The translations under genes were made by a program, and so were the position numbers. A model generated the notes under the pieces. It was not told where the DNA came from, did no database searches, and was given only the letters and a program-made list of their open reading frames with translations. Positions 21,125 through 32,085 of a DNA stretch of 64,000 nucleotides are shown here, piece after piece (the stretch's first letter is position 1; the number at the start of each line of letters is the position of its first letter). Source of the stretch: Saussurea involucrata (Eukaryota > Streptophyta > Magnoliopsida > Asterales > Asteraceae); the NCBI GenBank assembly GCA_033807775.1, contig JAWVWS010001069.1, positions 27,820 to 91,819 on the forward strand, read 5' to 3'.

Positions 21125-21451
21125 TTATCTTAAGTCATGGCTAATTATGAATTGCATGCCAAATACATCTGAACACGGTGATAAAATCACCACTCTCGTA
21201 GGATTGTCTTCAGTATTAAACTGATCATCACCACTCTCCTCTGTGAACAGTTTGTTGAAATCGTCCCCCTCCTTGTTTTGTGGATTTCTTGCCCCAGGAC
21301 CGCCCTGGTCCATCAAGTCAGCCAAGCGAGTGGTCATGTGATCAATCATCCGTTCGAACCGTTCATCCATTTGATCCATCATACGTTGTTCAAACTCACG
21401 TCAATAGATCTCGTCAAGTGGTTGCACACGTGGCTGACTCCTTGGCACCAT
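21125..21451 (-). pseudogene. Start of a Gypsy-type gag, truncated
   Basis: ATG at 21451 on the minus strand, followed after 16 codons by an in-frame TGA. The frame continues with a repeated DERFERMIDHMTTRLADLMDQ amphipathic helix and an acidic segment. This layout is common at the start of plant Gypsy gag proteins. It is followed upstream by a primer site. The rest of the element is absent. Confidence 0.45.
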
Positions 21452-21480
21452 CAAACGCGATCGAAACCAAACATAATTAA

Positions 21481-22010
21481 GGCTCTGATACCAACGGATG
21501 CAACGAAGAATTAACTGAGTTAACCCTCATTTAGTGCACGGATAACCGATAATTAATTAAGGCTCCAACCCTCGTTGCTTCCATGAAATATCGAGAGGAG
21601 TGAACCTAAATAGTTGAGCGGGCTCAATTGATTATCATTCAAATTAAGAACCCAAAAACTGCCTTAAACCTATTACAAACGTCTTTAAATAATGAAGAAA
21701 ACAAGAAAATGAAATAAAGCAAGAAAGGAAATAAGAATCATGTACTATCTAAACATCAGCTTAAATCAAGAGGGAATAATTCCCAAAAATTAAGAAACTA
21801 AATTATCAAGACCGAAGATTTAGATATCTTCCGTATATTCGAACAAAAAACATCACGGCTTGTCTTGACCCACTTCCGTATTCGTACCTCGACCCGCACC
21901 CACATTAGATTTCAAAATTGTGGTGTGTGTGTCGTTTCTTTTTAATGTTTGAAATTGTGTGTTAGTGCACCTTAGAGCATTTTAATGGCCATCAATCCTT
22001 ATCTATTCTC
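21481..22010 (-). mobile_element. Primer-binding site and probable LTR of a truncated Gypsy-like element
   Basis: The minus strand reads TGGTATCAGAGCC at 21493-21481, complementary to the 3' end of initiator tRNA-Met, 30 bases before the gag start. The adjacent sequence from 21494 rightwards should be the LTR. Its outer end is not identifiable because no second copy is in the window. Confidence 0.5.
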
Positions 22011-23233
22011 CTCAAAACCTTCCATTTATTAGCCTGCGCTTGACTCTTTTTCCAACCTATTAACATAGATTCCCTCAATAGTGCATCAATTACACTACCT
22101 ATTTTACCAAAGCTTTAGAACTTTCAAGTTTTGCACAATATTACCTACCAATTAACTTAATTTATTAGGCCAATATATAGCGCATGCATTTAATTTACGC
22201 CGAACAAAAAGCAGTACAACATAGGCCAAACTAGAATGATATACCCATGACGAACTAAAAGACAAAGTAATATTTCACTCAAGGTTATGACTGTATCTGT
22301 TCAAATTACAGGGATATGTTACAAAAAGATAGAAGAGGGCGTAAAGACTATAGTCTGACTTTATTTCAACGATCTTACATAACTCATAAGTGACACAATG
22401 CAAGAAAAAGTATAACCCTCAATTTATATAATTCCCTAAACACGACTTTTTGAGAAAGTTTTAGATGTTGATCCATAATGCTTTATACATGTTAGTTGTC
22501 TTTTGTTTTTCTGGACACAATTTAAAAGTTTGGCCTAAAATTTCTTGTTGTTTCAGAGGGAAGTTGAGGATGTGAATCTATTGAGATGATAGGATTTCCA
22601 TGCCGTGTAATCTCAGTTCTGAGTGAGGCAGAATTATCAATTATGAAAATAGATAAATCGGCCTTGATTCACAGGGATGACAAGTCCCTGAAAATGACTA
22701 TCTACCACCATAAAGCAAGTACAACAAAAATAACATCAAAATTGTGAGCCAACATAAAGGAATATAATAATTATGTAAATATGTGCACCTTATTCCCATA
22801 CTCATCAAAATTGTTGTCCTTATGGCTCCTACACGAATGGTCACAAATGTGGTAATTGGGCACTTCCTCATTTTGGTAATTTTGTGGTGTTCAGGAGTAA
22901 TTAGGATGGAGTATTATGGCCTAGAAAGTTCGAGTACTATTAAATTTTGCATTTTGAATATCTTATTTTTGTGTGTTTTGAAATTTCTCGTTTTTGTCTT
23001 AATATGTGAATATTTAGGTTCGGTTTGAGGTTTATCTTAAGAGTATTATTAATTGGATGGAGATTGTAGCAAAAGCAAGGGTCACGAGCTTAGATCCAGA
23101 TGAGTTGGTTGGTGGCGAAGAGATTGACCCATATTGGTTTTATTTGCTATTAAAAAGAGGGAACGTTTGGTGAGACCATATGGTCTGTCCATTACAATTG
23201 AAGATTCCATTAGAGCAACTATTGCATGGCGTT
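22010..23233. other. No recognised gene; scattered open segments
   Basis: Two short stretches have codon-like texture: about 22785-22890, with a CPYGSYTNGHKCGNW-like reading, and about 23030-23170, with LDPDELVGGEEIDPYWFYLL. The second may continue past the SINE at 23234 (ATIAWRCPF across its empty site). I do not recognise either. They could be exons of a decayed gene or element. Confidence 0.25.
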
Positions 23234-23429
23234 AACCACAAGGGTGGTGGCGTGTTGGCAAAGGCTTACGGGATGTGGTGGAATATCCCATCCACCCCGG
23301 GTTCGAGTCCAGGCGTCAGCATTCGGTGGCCAGGCTTAGTCTCAGACGACCGCTTTGTTTGTTTGTTTCCAAATTGCCAAGGATGTAGTCTAGGCAAAGC
23401 CTAGATGAACCTTATCCAAAAAAAAAACA
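23234..23429 (+). mobile_element. tRNA-derived SINE with 13-bp target duplication
   Basis: About 196 bp with a B-box-like GGGTTCGAGTCC, an upstream A-box-like region, a C/T-richer body and an A-run tail. A perfect 13-bp direct repeat ATTGCATGGCGTT (23221-23233 and 23430-23442) flanks it. Its body differs from the SINE at 17134, so this is a second family. Confidence 0.88.
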
Positions 23430-23583
23430 ATTGCATGGCGTTGCCCTTTCATTTCGGTACGTTGTCAAGCTTGTAATGCTCTATAAAAGTAAGATTTATA
23501 AACACATATACAAATTTAAACATACATGTATTTGTGAATTGTAGGTGGTGCCCGAGGATGAAACATGATGATAAAAGATTCAT

Positions 23584-24004
23584 GGGCGGACCTAGTATGG
23601 TGGTTACAGTGGCACGTGCCACCGTATTATTTATTCGGCAAAGGGTAAAAAAATGTAGGTTCGTAAAAGGTGCAACCGTATCGTTTTAGAAGGTGATACC
23701 GTATTATTTTGGAAACTTTAAGAAGGTGTAACCGTACCTCATAATCGACCAAAAAACCAAAACATACTCTTGAAATCAACCAAAAAACCGGGGAAAAAAC
23801 TTTTGAAATCAACCAAAAATACCGAAAATTTTCCTCGAAATCGATAAAAACATAAAAATCACTCGAAATGAAGCAAAAGGTTTTAAAAATCTATCGAAAC
23901 GGTGGAATTAGGCTAAAAGCACATCGATAAAAACCAGGTTTTTGTAATTATTTTTTGTCTATATTTTATGGTATCACCATAGGAAAAATTTTATGGGTCC
24001 GCTC
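23584..24004. mobile_element. MITE-like element with GAGCGGACC-type inverted ends
   Basis: Left end GGGCGGACCTA and right end TGGGTCCGCTC are inverted matches apart from one or two bases. The interior has 'gtgccaccgtatt' and repeated 'aaaatcgataaaa'/'gaaatcaaccaaaaa' words and no ORF. No convincing target duplication. Confidence 0.45.
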
Positions 24005-24189
24005 TTGAAAGGATTATTGTGAATTAAGTTTGACGAAGATTTCAAGTATTTGAAGACTCTGTTTTGTCGTCATAAACATAAAACATGAGTTGAGATATAC
24101 TAAATATTACTCAAACTCTTATAAGTCGTATATGTTTTTATTTATATAAATATACTATTGCTACACAATAAGTTTTTATAGGTCTCTAC

Positions 24190-24906
24190 AGTTTTTTTTG
24201 TATAGGGATAAAACTTATTCAGGCATATCTTGGTCCTATAAAGCCGTTTCTTAGGAGGCTCATATGTGTTTCTAATTAAATCTAATACATAATAGTAGGA
24301 AAACATTATTTTAGGACCACAAAAAGTGTCCTATTTTATATCTATTACGACATTTTTGAGTGTTACATAATACATTTTATAGGACCCTTGAATTTGCTTT
24401 ATAATTATAGAGTTTGTTATGGCACATATGTTCGGTACTAATATCAGTCTTGTTGCGACAGACAATTTAGTCCTATGAAACCATTTTTAGGACACTCATA
24501 AGTGTCCTATTTTATACTCTAATAGGACGCTTTTTAATGTTACATACTATGTATTATAGGACCCTTATATTTATTTTATAATTATAAAACCTGTTACGAC
24601 ACACATTTTGGTACTAATACAAGTCTTTTTGCAACATTTAATTTTGTCCTATAAAACCACTTCTTAGGACGCTTATAAGGGGTCTTATTTTATACACTAT
24701 TAGGACTCTTTTAGTATAACATAAAACATTTTATAGGATGTTTGAATTTGTTTCATATTAATTCATATAACTTGTTAGGTCAACTAATTTTGTCTTTAAA
24801 ACTTTTAGTTTGGACGCACATATTTTTTCTCCTATAAAATAAAGAGTTCTATTAGAAAGCTTTTGGACGCTAATAAGCGTCCTAATAGGTGCCTTTTGTT
24901 GTAGTG
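24190..24906. mobile_element. CACTA right terminus with tandem subterminal units
   Basis: Ends at 24906 with TTTTGTTGTAGTG, which inverted is CACTACAACAAAA, a CACTA-type terminus. Just inside is a perfect hairpin ggacgc-taataa-gcgtcc. At least three tandem units of about 172 bp (near 24304, 24476 and 24650) carry 'tcctataaaacc', 'ttaggacgc' and 'gtcctattttata' words. The left end was not found. Confidence 0.6.
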
Positions 24907-25148
24907 AAGTGACAATATATATGCTTCTACATTCAAGTGGGTTTTACATCAAGTCCAAGTCTAACATTCAGTACTTACTAAAAATAACGGAAATAATTTG
25001 AAGCCTTAAAAAAAACTTTTCATTATATTTTGGATAAAGTTGAAAGCCCAAAGCCTAAAATCCTTAACCTCCAACCTCAAAGCCGTCTGTTTACTGTTTG
25101 TCTCAAGCGATCGACTCCAAATGTTTACCGCGCTCGAGTGAAGAGAAA

Positions 25149-25776
25149 ATGTTGCAGATGGATCGGATACCTTCTTTGGATGAGTATGAAAAACTTGTCG
25201 TTCGTAGGAACACTCCAAGGTCAGTTTCTGAGCTCTTTCATGGTTTTCTAGGGTTCATGTTGATGGCACTGCTTTAATTTCGATAGAAACAAGTATTTGC
25301 TCGTTGTAATCAACAATAAGCTCGTGATTACTTTTCAGATTGAAGGAATAATCTGGATTTTCGCTAAATTAGGTCTAATCTTCGTTCCACGGGATCCAAT
25401 TTTGACTTTTCTACCACTTTTTTTTACCTTTTTTGTTCGCCTGCATGATTTGATTTCCTTTCTACTATTCAGAATTTGAAATTCCTTTTGTGTAATGCTT
25501 TTTTGTGACTTCCGTTTACGTGAATCACAGATAATGACCGAGAACGCTAGTTGTGTAAACACAACTTGAGTCATCGTAATTTTGAAGCTTGATTGATGAG
25601 TTTCTTCCATTAATACGTAATTTTGATTCTAAATTTGAACTGAAATGAATTACAAAATCTCTAAATCTCAGATTGATAGTGCGAGGAAATATGAAATATT
25701 GCTCGAGGTGGTTCAAGTTCTCACAGATCTTAACCTTTCTATTAAGAAAGGTTATGTTTCCTCTGATGGAATGTGA
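25149..25776 (+). pseudogene. ACT-domain-repeat (ACR-like) gene, first exons
   Basis: ACR proteins are plant ACT-domain-repeat proteins thought to sense amino acids or related ligands. Exon 1 (25149-25219) encodes MLQMDRIPSLDEYEKLVVRR then NTPR and ends at a GT donor, matching the family's D-E-Y-E-K-L-V..R-x-N-P/T-P-R start. A later exon (25672-25776, after a CAG acceptor) encodes IDSARKYEILLEVVQVLTDL, then NLSIKKGYVSSDGM, the first ACT domain's helix and strand. A TGA falls where family members read RWFMDVF, and a few bases seem missing. The intervening VVIDN segment is absent or reduced to a weak match near 25297. The downstream exons are not seen; a 36.5-kb retroelement nest follows from 26039. 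I call it a 5' fragment or pseudogene. Confidence 0.7.
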
Positions 25777-25902
25777 TATCTTCGATTGGAATAGGGGTAA
25801 ATTATGCTCAAAGAAGTATATGAAATTTAATTTCCGATTCGAATTCCAATTTCAGGTTATGTAATTGGAGCATAAGATAAAAGCTTTCTGATTAATGTAA
25901 GA

Positions 25903-26007
25903 CAAACACAGTAAACCATACTAAATATGATATGTTTGTTAGTTTTCTCTGATGGAGAAAAAAACGAATCCAAACACAGTAAACCATACTAAATCTGATA
26001 TGCTTGT
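25903..26007. repeat. Tandem duplication beside the nest
   Basis: Two copies about 69 bp apart of the segment 'aaacacagtaaaccatac' plus 'taaatatgatatg(t/c)ttgtt'. The piece between them is repeated again beyond the nest at about 62582-62608. Confidence 0.75.
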
Positions 26008-26033
26008 TTTTTTGCTGCATTCTATCTAGTTTC

Positions 26034-26038
26034 ATTCG
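26034..26038. repeat. Left target-site duplication of element A
   Basis: ATTCG immediately before the TGTTAG start of the 5' LTR. The same five bases follow the end of the 3' LTR at 62561-62565. Confidence 0.85.
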
Positions 26039-26279
26039 TGTTAGTGCTTAATTATGATTGTACCAAGTAGAGGGACCATATGTGTCATTGTTCCATAGTT
26101 ATCATAGGTATATATTGTTTGCTAATTTCCTCTTTAGGAAATTAGGTCATCTTCCACATAGTAGCCACACACACTAGATTTGCATTACATTCACCATTGT
26201 GAGCTACTTGATCAATATTGAATATAGAGATGGCTTCCTTTATTGTTTATCTAGATTGATTACTTGTTCTGGGATCACA
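26039..26279 (+). repeat. 5' LTR of element A
   Basis: 241 bp beginning TGTTAG and ending ATCACA. Its last 136 bp match 62425-62560. Confidence 0.85.
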
Positions 26280-26280
26280 T

Positions 26281-26293
26281 TTGGTATCAGAGC
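26281..26293 (+). promoter_or_regulatory. Primer-binding site of element A
   Basis: TTGGTATCAGAGC just after the LTR, complementary to the 3' end of initiator tRNA-Met, the usual Copia primer. Confidence 0.9.
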
Positions 26294-26689
26294 TTGTATA
26301 TAACTTTGATTTGATTAGGATTGTTGGGGGTTTTTGCAAAAGTTGAGAGTTCTTCATATTTTTCATCTTTTTGGTTGATTTTAGCTATTAGAGTTCTTCT
26401 AATGGATTAGAATCGATCATGGGTTGTTAGTAGACTATTCCTGAGTGTTTTTATTCCGAAAAATCACTAGGTTTGTAGCTCAGATTGTGCATTTACCTAT
26501 TTTCGGACTTTTGTATTTCTACACTCTGTTTTGCATCGAAAAACCATTTTCTGTTGGTTTTTGGACAAAACACGAAGCATTAAAGTTGTCCAAAATAGTG
26601 TCACGAACCTGCGTACCAAATTTCAGCCAAATCCGATTAGTTTTGAATATTCGACTCAAGAACATCTTGAATCTTAATAACTATCGCAA

Positions 26690-27015
26690 CCCTCTAAGAT
26701 TCATAACTATCGCAAGTGAACAGTACCATATCGCAAGTGTCACTTGCGACAAGAGTTTTATCGCAATCATCCCAGTTTGAACAGTAACTTATCGCAACCC
26801 TCTGTTGCGATAAGACCCCTTTTTACCTTTGCGAAAAGAATTTACTTTGCAATATACTTCCTTTTTGCAACAACTTCCTTATTGCGACAAGTTCCTTATT
26901 GCGACAAGTTTGTTATTGCGACAAGTTTTGTTATTGCGACAAGTTGTGTGTTGCGATATCCGTTTATTGCGACAAGGTTTGGGCTGCAACAAGGTGTGGG
27001 TTGCGACAAGACAGA
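26690..27015. repeat. Array of TTGCGA(C/T)AAG hairpin words in the leader of element A
   Basis: More than 15 copies of TTGCGACAAG, TTGCGATAAG or the inverse TATCGCAA in about 325 bp. Several are paired as short hairpins, such as tatcgcaa-ccctctg-ttgcgata near 26790. The same words recur at 34508-34580 and 43855-44670, the pol-env spacer of the same element. Confidence 0.85.
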
Positions 27016-27094
27016 GTGAACAAAAGTGTGTGTAATCATTATTTCCTAATCAGATCAGAACGATATTAAAAGATCAACGACAAGTAATCTAAAC

Positions 27095-28370
27095 ATGACT
27101 GCAAGAGATATTTTGACCATAGAGTTCAAAAGATAAACCACCAGTTCTATTCCCTAAAGACTTTAAAATATGAAAAGACATATTTCTTGACTATGTGGAA
27201 CGACAAGAAAATGGAGCTCTTATCTATAATTCCTTGAAAACCGGGGTACAACAAGAAGTATATCGCACAGACCCAGATGGTACTAACATAAGACTTCTTG
27301 AACCAAAAGACTACACCGGTGATGAACTACTGAGACACAAAGCTGATAAATCGGCTAGGTCATCGGTTATGCAAGCCTTAACCAATAACATTTATCAAAA
27401 GGTTGACAGTTTGAGTGAAACCGGGAAAGAAATGTTTGATGAGCAGATCAAGTTATATCAAGGTTCATAAGTGGAAACTCAAATGAGAGTCTCAAACGTC
27501 ATCAACAATTAAGAGAATTTCAAACAGAAGAATGGTGAGAATCTAGATGAAGCATATGATCGTTTCACAACCATCCTAAATGAACTCATCAGATACAAGA
27601 TATCTAAATCCATCATCGAGACTAATGTGAAGTTCTTGAGCGTGCTCCAGCCCGAATGGAAGAAGTATGCTCATAGAATGAAACAGAATTCTAAGCTGGA
27701 TGAACTTCCGCTACAGCAGATGTTTGAAACTTTAAAGCGGGATGAGGATGATGTTGATCTGAAAAAGAAGGAGTTGATGAAAAGGAGAAGAAGGATAATA
27801 AGGAGAAGAAGACATAGGTGTTTGAGAAGAAAGAAGAGGATGATGAGTTTGAAAGTGAACCAATAGCTTTGATGTCAAGAAAGTATGTTGATAAGCGTAA
27901 GAGTATTCAGAAAGAGGATTATGGGATAGATCAGGATGAAGCGGATGAAGCGGAAAGCGTGAAGCACGCAATGATGCTTCTATCAAGGACCTTCCAGAGG
28001 AAATTTATGAAAACTCCGGGATCAAACAATCAACGTTACTCATCCGGTTCTAAAAACTATGAGCACAAGAATCGGATTGAGTCAAAGAAACAGTTTGATG
28101 ACCAAAAGGAAGATGGTAAAAGGTCAGAGTTGAAGAAGTTTGGTGAAAGAAAGGATGAAGAGCAAAAATGTTACAATTGTGGGAAGTCCGGCCATTTCTC
28201 CAATGAGTGCTGGAAACCGAAGGTAAGGGATTCCGACTACTACAAGAAGAAGGCGCTGTTGGCAGAGCAAAAGGAGTCTGGAATTGCACTACTGGTGGAG
28301 GCAGAGTATTGGCTGAGAGGAGGAGACAGCTGCTTTAGCAAAGATATGCCTGATGAGCAGGGAAGGTGAG
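27095..28370 (+). pseudogene. Element A gag with CCHC zinc knuckle
   Basis: A capsid-like region with several stops and frame changes. 27195-27470 holds the UBN2-like segment (DELLRHKADKSARSSVMQAL). 27627-27830 holds the middle. 27818-28369 ends with the zinc knuckle CYNCGKSGHFSNEC at about 28170-28211, followed by a KPKVRDSDYYKKKALLAEQ segment common in this lineage. It would form the virus-like particle and bind RNA. Confidence 0.75.
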
Positions 28371-30490
28371 GATTTAGAGGCTGATGCGGCGCCTGAGACA
28401 AATGAGGTAGATTCCTGCACCATTAATCATTTTGCTAATCAGTTTAAAGTCCTCACATTAAAACAAGATGATTTAACTGAGAAACTCAATAATGCGCATA
28501 AGACAATAGAATCGCAAAGACAGACAATTATTGATCATAATAAGTTAGATAATGAACTGAAAAAGGAACGAGTTGAGATTGAACAATCTCGAACTTATTT
28601 CCGAAACAGAATGGATGAAATGGAAGAAAGAGTAAGAGTTTCTGAAAATAGGAAGAATGAGCTTGAAAAATTGTTGCAATCCTATAATGATATTAACAAC
28701 GAATTGACCGAAAAAGCAAGTGGTCTGGAAGAGAAGCTGTACAAACTTGGTCAATCTGAACAAACCATTTTTCTAAACACGCATAAGAATTTCAGATATT
28801 ACAACTCAAAATGGGGTGTGGGATATGACAATCCTCATTATTTGGAAAATGCTTTGAAAAAGGAACCTTGTCTTTACAAGTTTCATTGGCTTCACCTTCC
28901 ATCCATAGAACCTAAATACAGAATCAACTGGCTTAATGAGGAAGAACAAGGGGCTGAGGAAGAGATTAAGAGAAAGACGACTGTGACAATGCAACTTCCT
29001 TTTGTCTACGAAAATGAAAATAGGAAGGCACTGATTTGGAATTGGAAACAAACCTTGTCTAATGACTATTTTCAAAGCTATGTTGTTGAGCCACCAAAAG
29101 GTACTGTATCAAAACCCGTTTTTGAAGGAAAAACATATTATCCTCCTTTGGTACTCGAACAGAAGCTTGTCGATCTTGAGTTGAATATTAAAAACAAAAT
29201 TGAGGAAATCAGAAATGTTGATCAACTTGCGTTTGACATTGAAAAGGAAGTTATGTTAACTGTTTTGATAAATAGCAAAAGAGATAAGTCTGAAAGTGTT
29301 GTTTCTGAATCGTCAACAAAAAGCTTTGAAGAAAAGAAATCTCTTGAACTTAGTTGCTTGAGTCTTTCAAAACAAGTCTCTGATTTTCAGAAAATGTTAT
29401 TTCTTGAAAAAGAACAAATTGAGAAAGAAAGAGAGAGATTTAAGTTCGAAAGAAAATCTCTTGAAACTGAAAGTGTTATATTTTCAAAGAAAATATATGA
29501 TTTAGAAACCCTTTTGATCAAAGAGAGAATAGATTTTGAGACTAATAGAGAGTACTTTCAAAATGAAATCTCAAGACTCATGGGGAAATTGTCAACTTTA
29601 TCCATTGAAGCTATGACAGAGTTAGTGAACAAACCTTCCTCTCATTCAGATGCTTCCTCATGCAAAGCCTTCATGGGCAATACTCTTTTCAGAAATATGA
29701 CTGTGGATGACTTTGATGATTTTGACCCTTTGATCTGGAGAAACAACCTGTTAATGAAAAATCTAATGATATCTTCCACACCTCTTCTTCCGATGACAAT
29801 AAGATTGATTGTCTTATTGACATTCCTTGTGAAGAGAAGGGTAAGAAAGCACAACAAAAAGATGTTCAATTTGACTTTGGTGCTAAGCTTCCGGATCATT
29901 CTGATTTTTTGATCAAGGAAGAGGAACCTATGAAGAATTTATTCGAAGGGGAATCTTCTAAAACCGTTGAGAAAAAGAAAAAGAAAAAGAAGAAAAATAA
30001 GCGCAAATCTAAATCTTTTCAAGCTCAAAATTCTTACGCTTACGATTCTTATTTTGATGCCATTTCAGATCGTTATTTAAGAAACAACTCGCGGTTAGAG
30101 TGGAGAATAAAGGAGTCCACACATGATGTGGCCCAGAGAAAATCATCTAATGTCGCTTTTCATTCCAAGAAAAACACTTTTGTTTCTACTGTTAGTAATC
30201 GTGTTTCTTCCAACAAACAAAAACTTGTTATTCCGTACAAGATTTCTTCAATGCAACAACTGATTAATTTAGCACATGATCAAATTTGTTGTTCTTCATG
30301 TGGTGTAGATGATTTTATCTGCAAGTCTGATTATTCTTCATGGTTTGGTTATAATTTCTATGGTTCCAATCGTTTTTACACAAATAGATATTATAACCAC
30401 AACAATTCAAAGAAACATGCTAACCCAAAATCAGTTAATTCTCCTAACCCGAAAGGACCCAATTGGCAATGGGTACCTAAAAATGTTTAA
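28353..30490 (+). pseudogene. Element A gag C-terminal extension, coiled coil and basic region
   Basis: Two consecutive frames (28353-29912 and 29909-30490, offset) follow the zinc knuckle. The first begins with an acidic segment and a long coiled coil (DDLTEKLNNAHKTIESQRQT and onward), then a globular stretch rich in Tyr/Trp, then a second coiled coil. The second has a Lys run (EKKKKKKKKNKRKSK) and a WQWVPK end. Element B has the same layout at 58547-60220. This 500-600-residue extension is characteristic of the lineage but of unknown role. Confidence 0.6.
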
Positions 30491-30498
30491 ATTCCATT

Positions 30499-31062
30499 TT
30501 GCAGCTCCGTCATGTGTGGTATTTGGATTCTGGTTGCTTAAAACACATGACAGGTAGAAAGGAGCTGTTGAGCAACTTTGTAGAAAAAGTTGGAGGGAGA
30601 GTTAAATTTGGGAATGATCAGTACTCTCCAATCTTGGGTTATGGAGATATAGTAACAGACAACGTCAGGATCACCAAAGTTAATTATGTTGAAGGCTTAG
30701 GGCATAACTTATTTAACATAGGTCAATTTTGTGACAAAGATCTAGAAGTCCATTTCAAGAAGACCCGGTGTGCAGTTCTAACCGACGAAGGAAATGAACT
30801 TCTAGTTGGTTCTAGAAAGTCAAATCTTTACACTATTGACCTATCAAAGCTTAAGTCGAAGAATGACGTGTATCTGATGTCTAAGGCAACAATGGAAAAT
30901 AGTTGGTTATGGCATGGACGACTATCTCACCTCAACTTTCGTTACATTCAAAAGCTGATGATGGGTGATTTAGTTATAGGTCTACCGGTTCTGCAGTTTG
31001 AGAAAGACAACTTTGGTACTGCTTGTGAGAAGGGGAAGATAAAGCGAGCTCCTCACCTGTAA
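30499..31062 (+). pseudogene. Element A protease and pre-integrase region
   Basis: Opens with WYLDSGCLKHMTG, the Copia aspartic-protease active site in which DSG is usual. It then has GQFCDKDLEVHFKK and the GAG_pre-integrase HGRLSHLNF..L motif with CEKGK. A stop TAA at 31060-31062 separates it from the integrase that follows in the same frame. Confidence 0.8.
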
Positions 31063-32085
31063 AAACCTGAGCCTAGCACAAAGAAAGCATTGGAAATCCT
31101 TCATATGGATCTCTGTGGTCCGATGAAGACTCAGAGCATCAGTGCCAAACGATACGTATTAGTCGTTGTCGATGATTATTCGAGATATACTTGGGTCAAG
31201 ATTCTTCGATCAAAAGACGAAACACCTGACTTGATCATCTCGTTAATCAAACAGCTTCAAGTAAATCATCAACAAATAGTTCAGACTGTCAGGTCAGATA
31301 ACGGGATAGAGTTCAAAAACAAGACTCTTGATGATTTCTTTAAGTCATTAGGAATATCTCATCAGTATTCTGCGCCTAGAACACCTCAGCAGAATGGAGT
31401 CATTGAAAGACGAAACCGCACACTTGTTGAAGCCGCCAAAACGATGCTGTCCTATGCTGATCTACCTCTGTTTCTGTGGGCTGAAGCTGTATCGACGGCA
31501 TGCTATACACAAAACCATTCAATTATCCATCGACGGTTTGGTAAAACTCCATTTGAACTGATTAACAATAGAAAACCTGTAATACACTACTTTCGTGTTT
31601 TTGGATGCAGGTGTGTTATGCTGAACGACAAGGACAACTTGAACAAATTCAGTCCTAAGGGAATTGAGGGCATTTTTATCGGATACTCGCTCACGTCAAA
31701 AGCGTACAGAGTCTATCTTAAGTCTTCCACAACTGTGAAGGAAAGCATAAACGTCAGATTCGACGAAACCGAAGAGATGGCTTCTGTACAAAACAGTACA
31801 GAACCCACAATCTCCGGAGTACTAGCATCTGGACAAATCCTTCCAATGATGACTAGATCTTCAAACAAGGATCAAGCTTCCACTTCTAACTCTAAACCTA
31901 ACGATCTTGATTTATTGTTTGAATATTTTTATGATGATTATTTTGGTAATGATAAACCTTCTTCATCTGTGAATAACAGGAGTAATGTTGCTACACCACC
32001 AGCTCATGCTACAATGTCAGGGGTCTTCACCGGTACCGACTACTCCTACAATTGGTGCAACAACTCCTGCATCGTCTTCAAGTAA
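31063..32085 (+). pseudogene. Element A integrase
   Basis: Same frame as the protease after a single stop. It contains HMDLCGPM (first catalytic Asp), VDDYSRYTW, RSDNGIEFKN (second Asp) and NGVIERRNRTL (Glu), with normal spacing, and the C-terminal GCRCVMLNDKDNLNKFSPKG and GYSLTSKAYRVYL region. The frame shifts near 32030, after which the next frame (31985-) continues. Confidence 0.82.

Noticed and set aside
23234..23330. tRNA gene
   Set aside because: Same reasoning; it is the head of a SINE.
25149..25776. An intact ACR gene
   Set aside because: The ACT domain stops at SSDGM with TGA and no further ACR exons are visible in the window.
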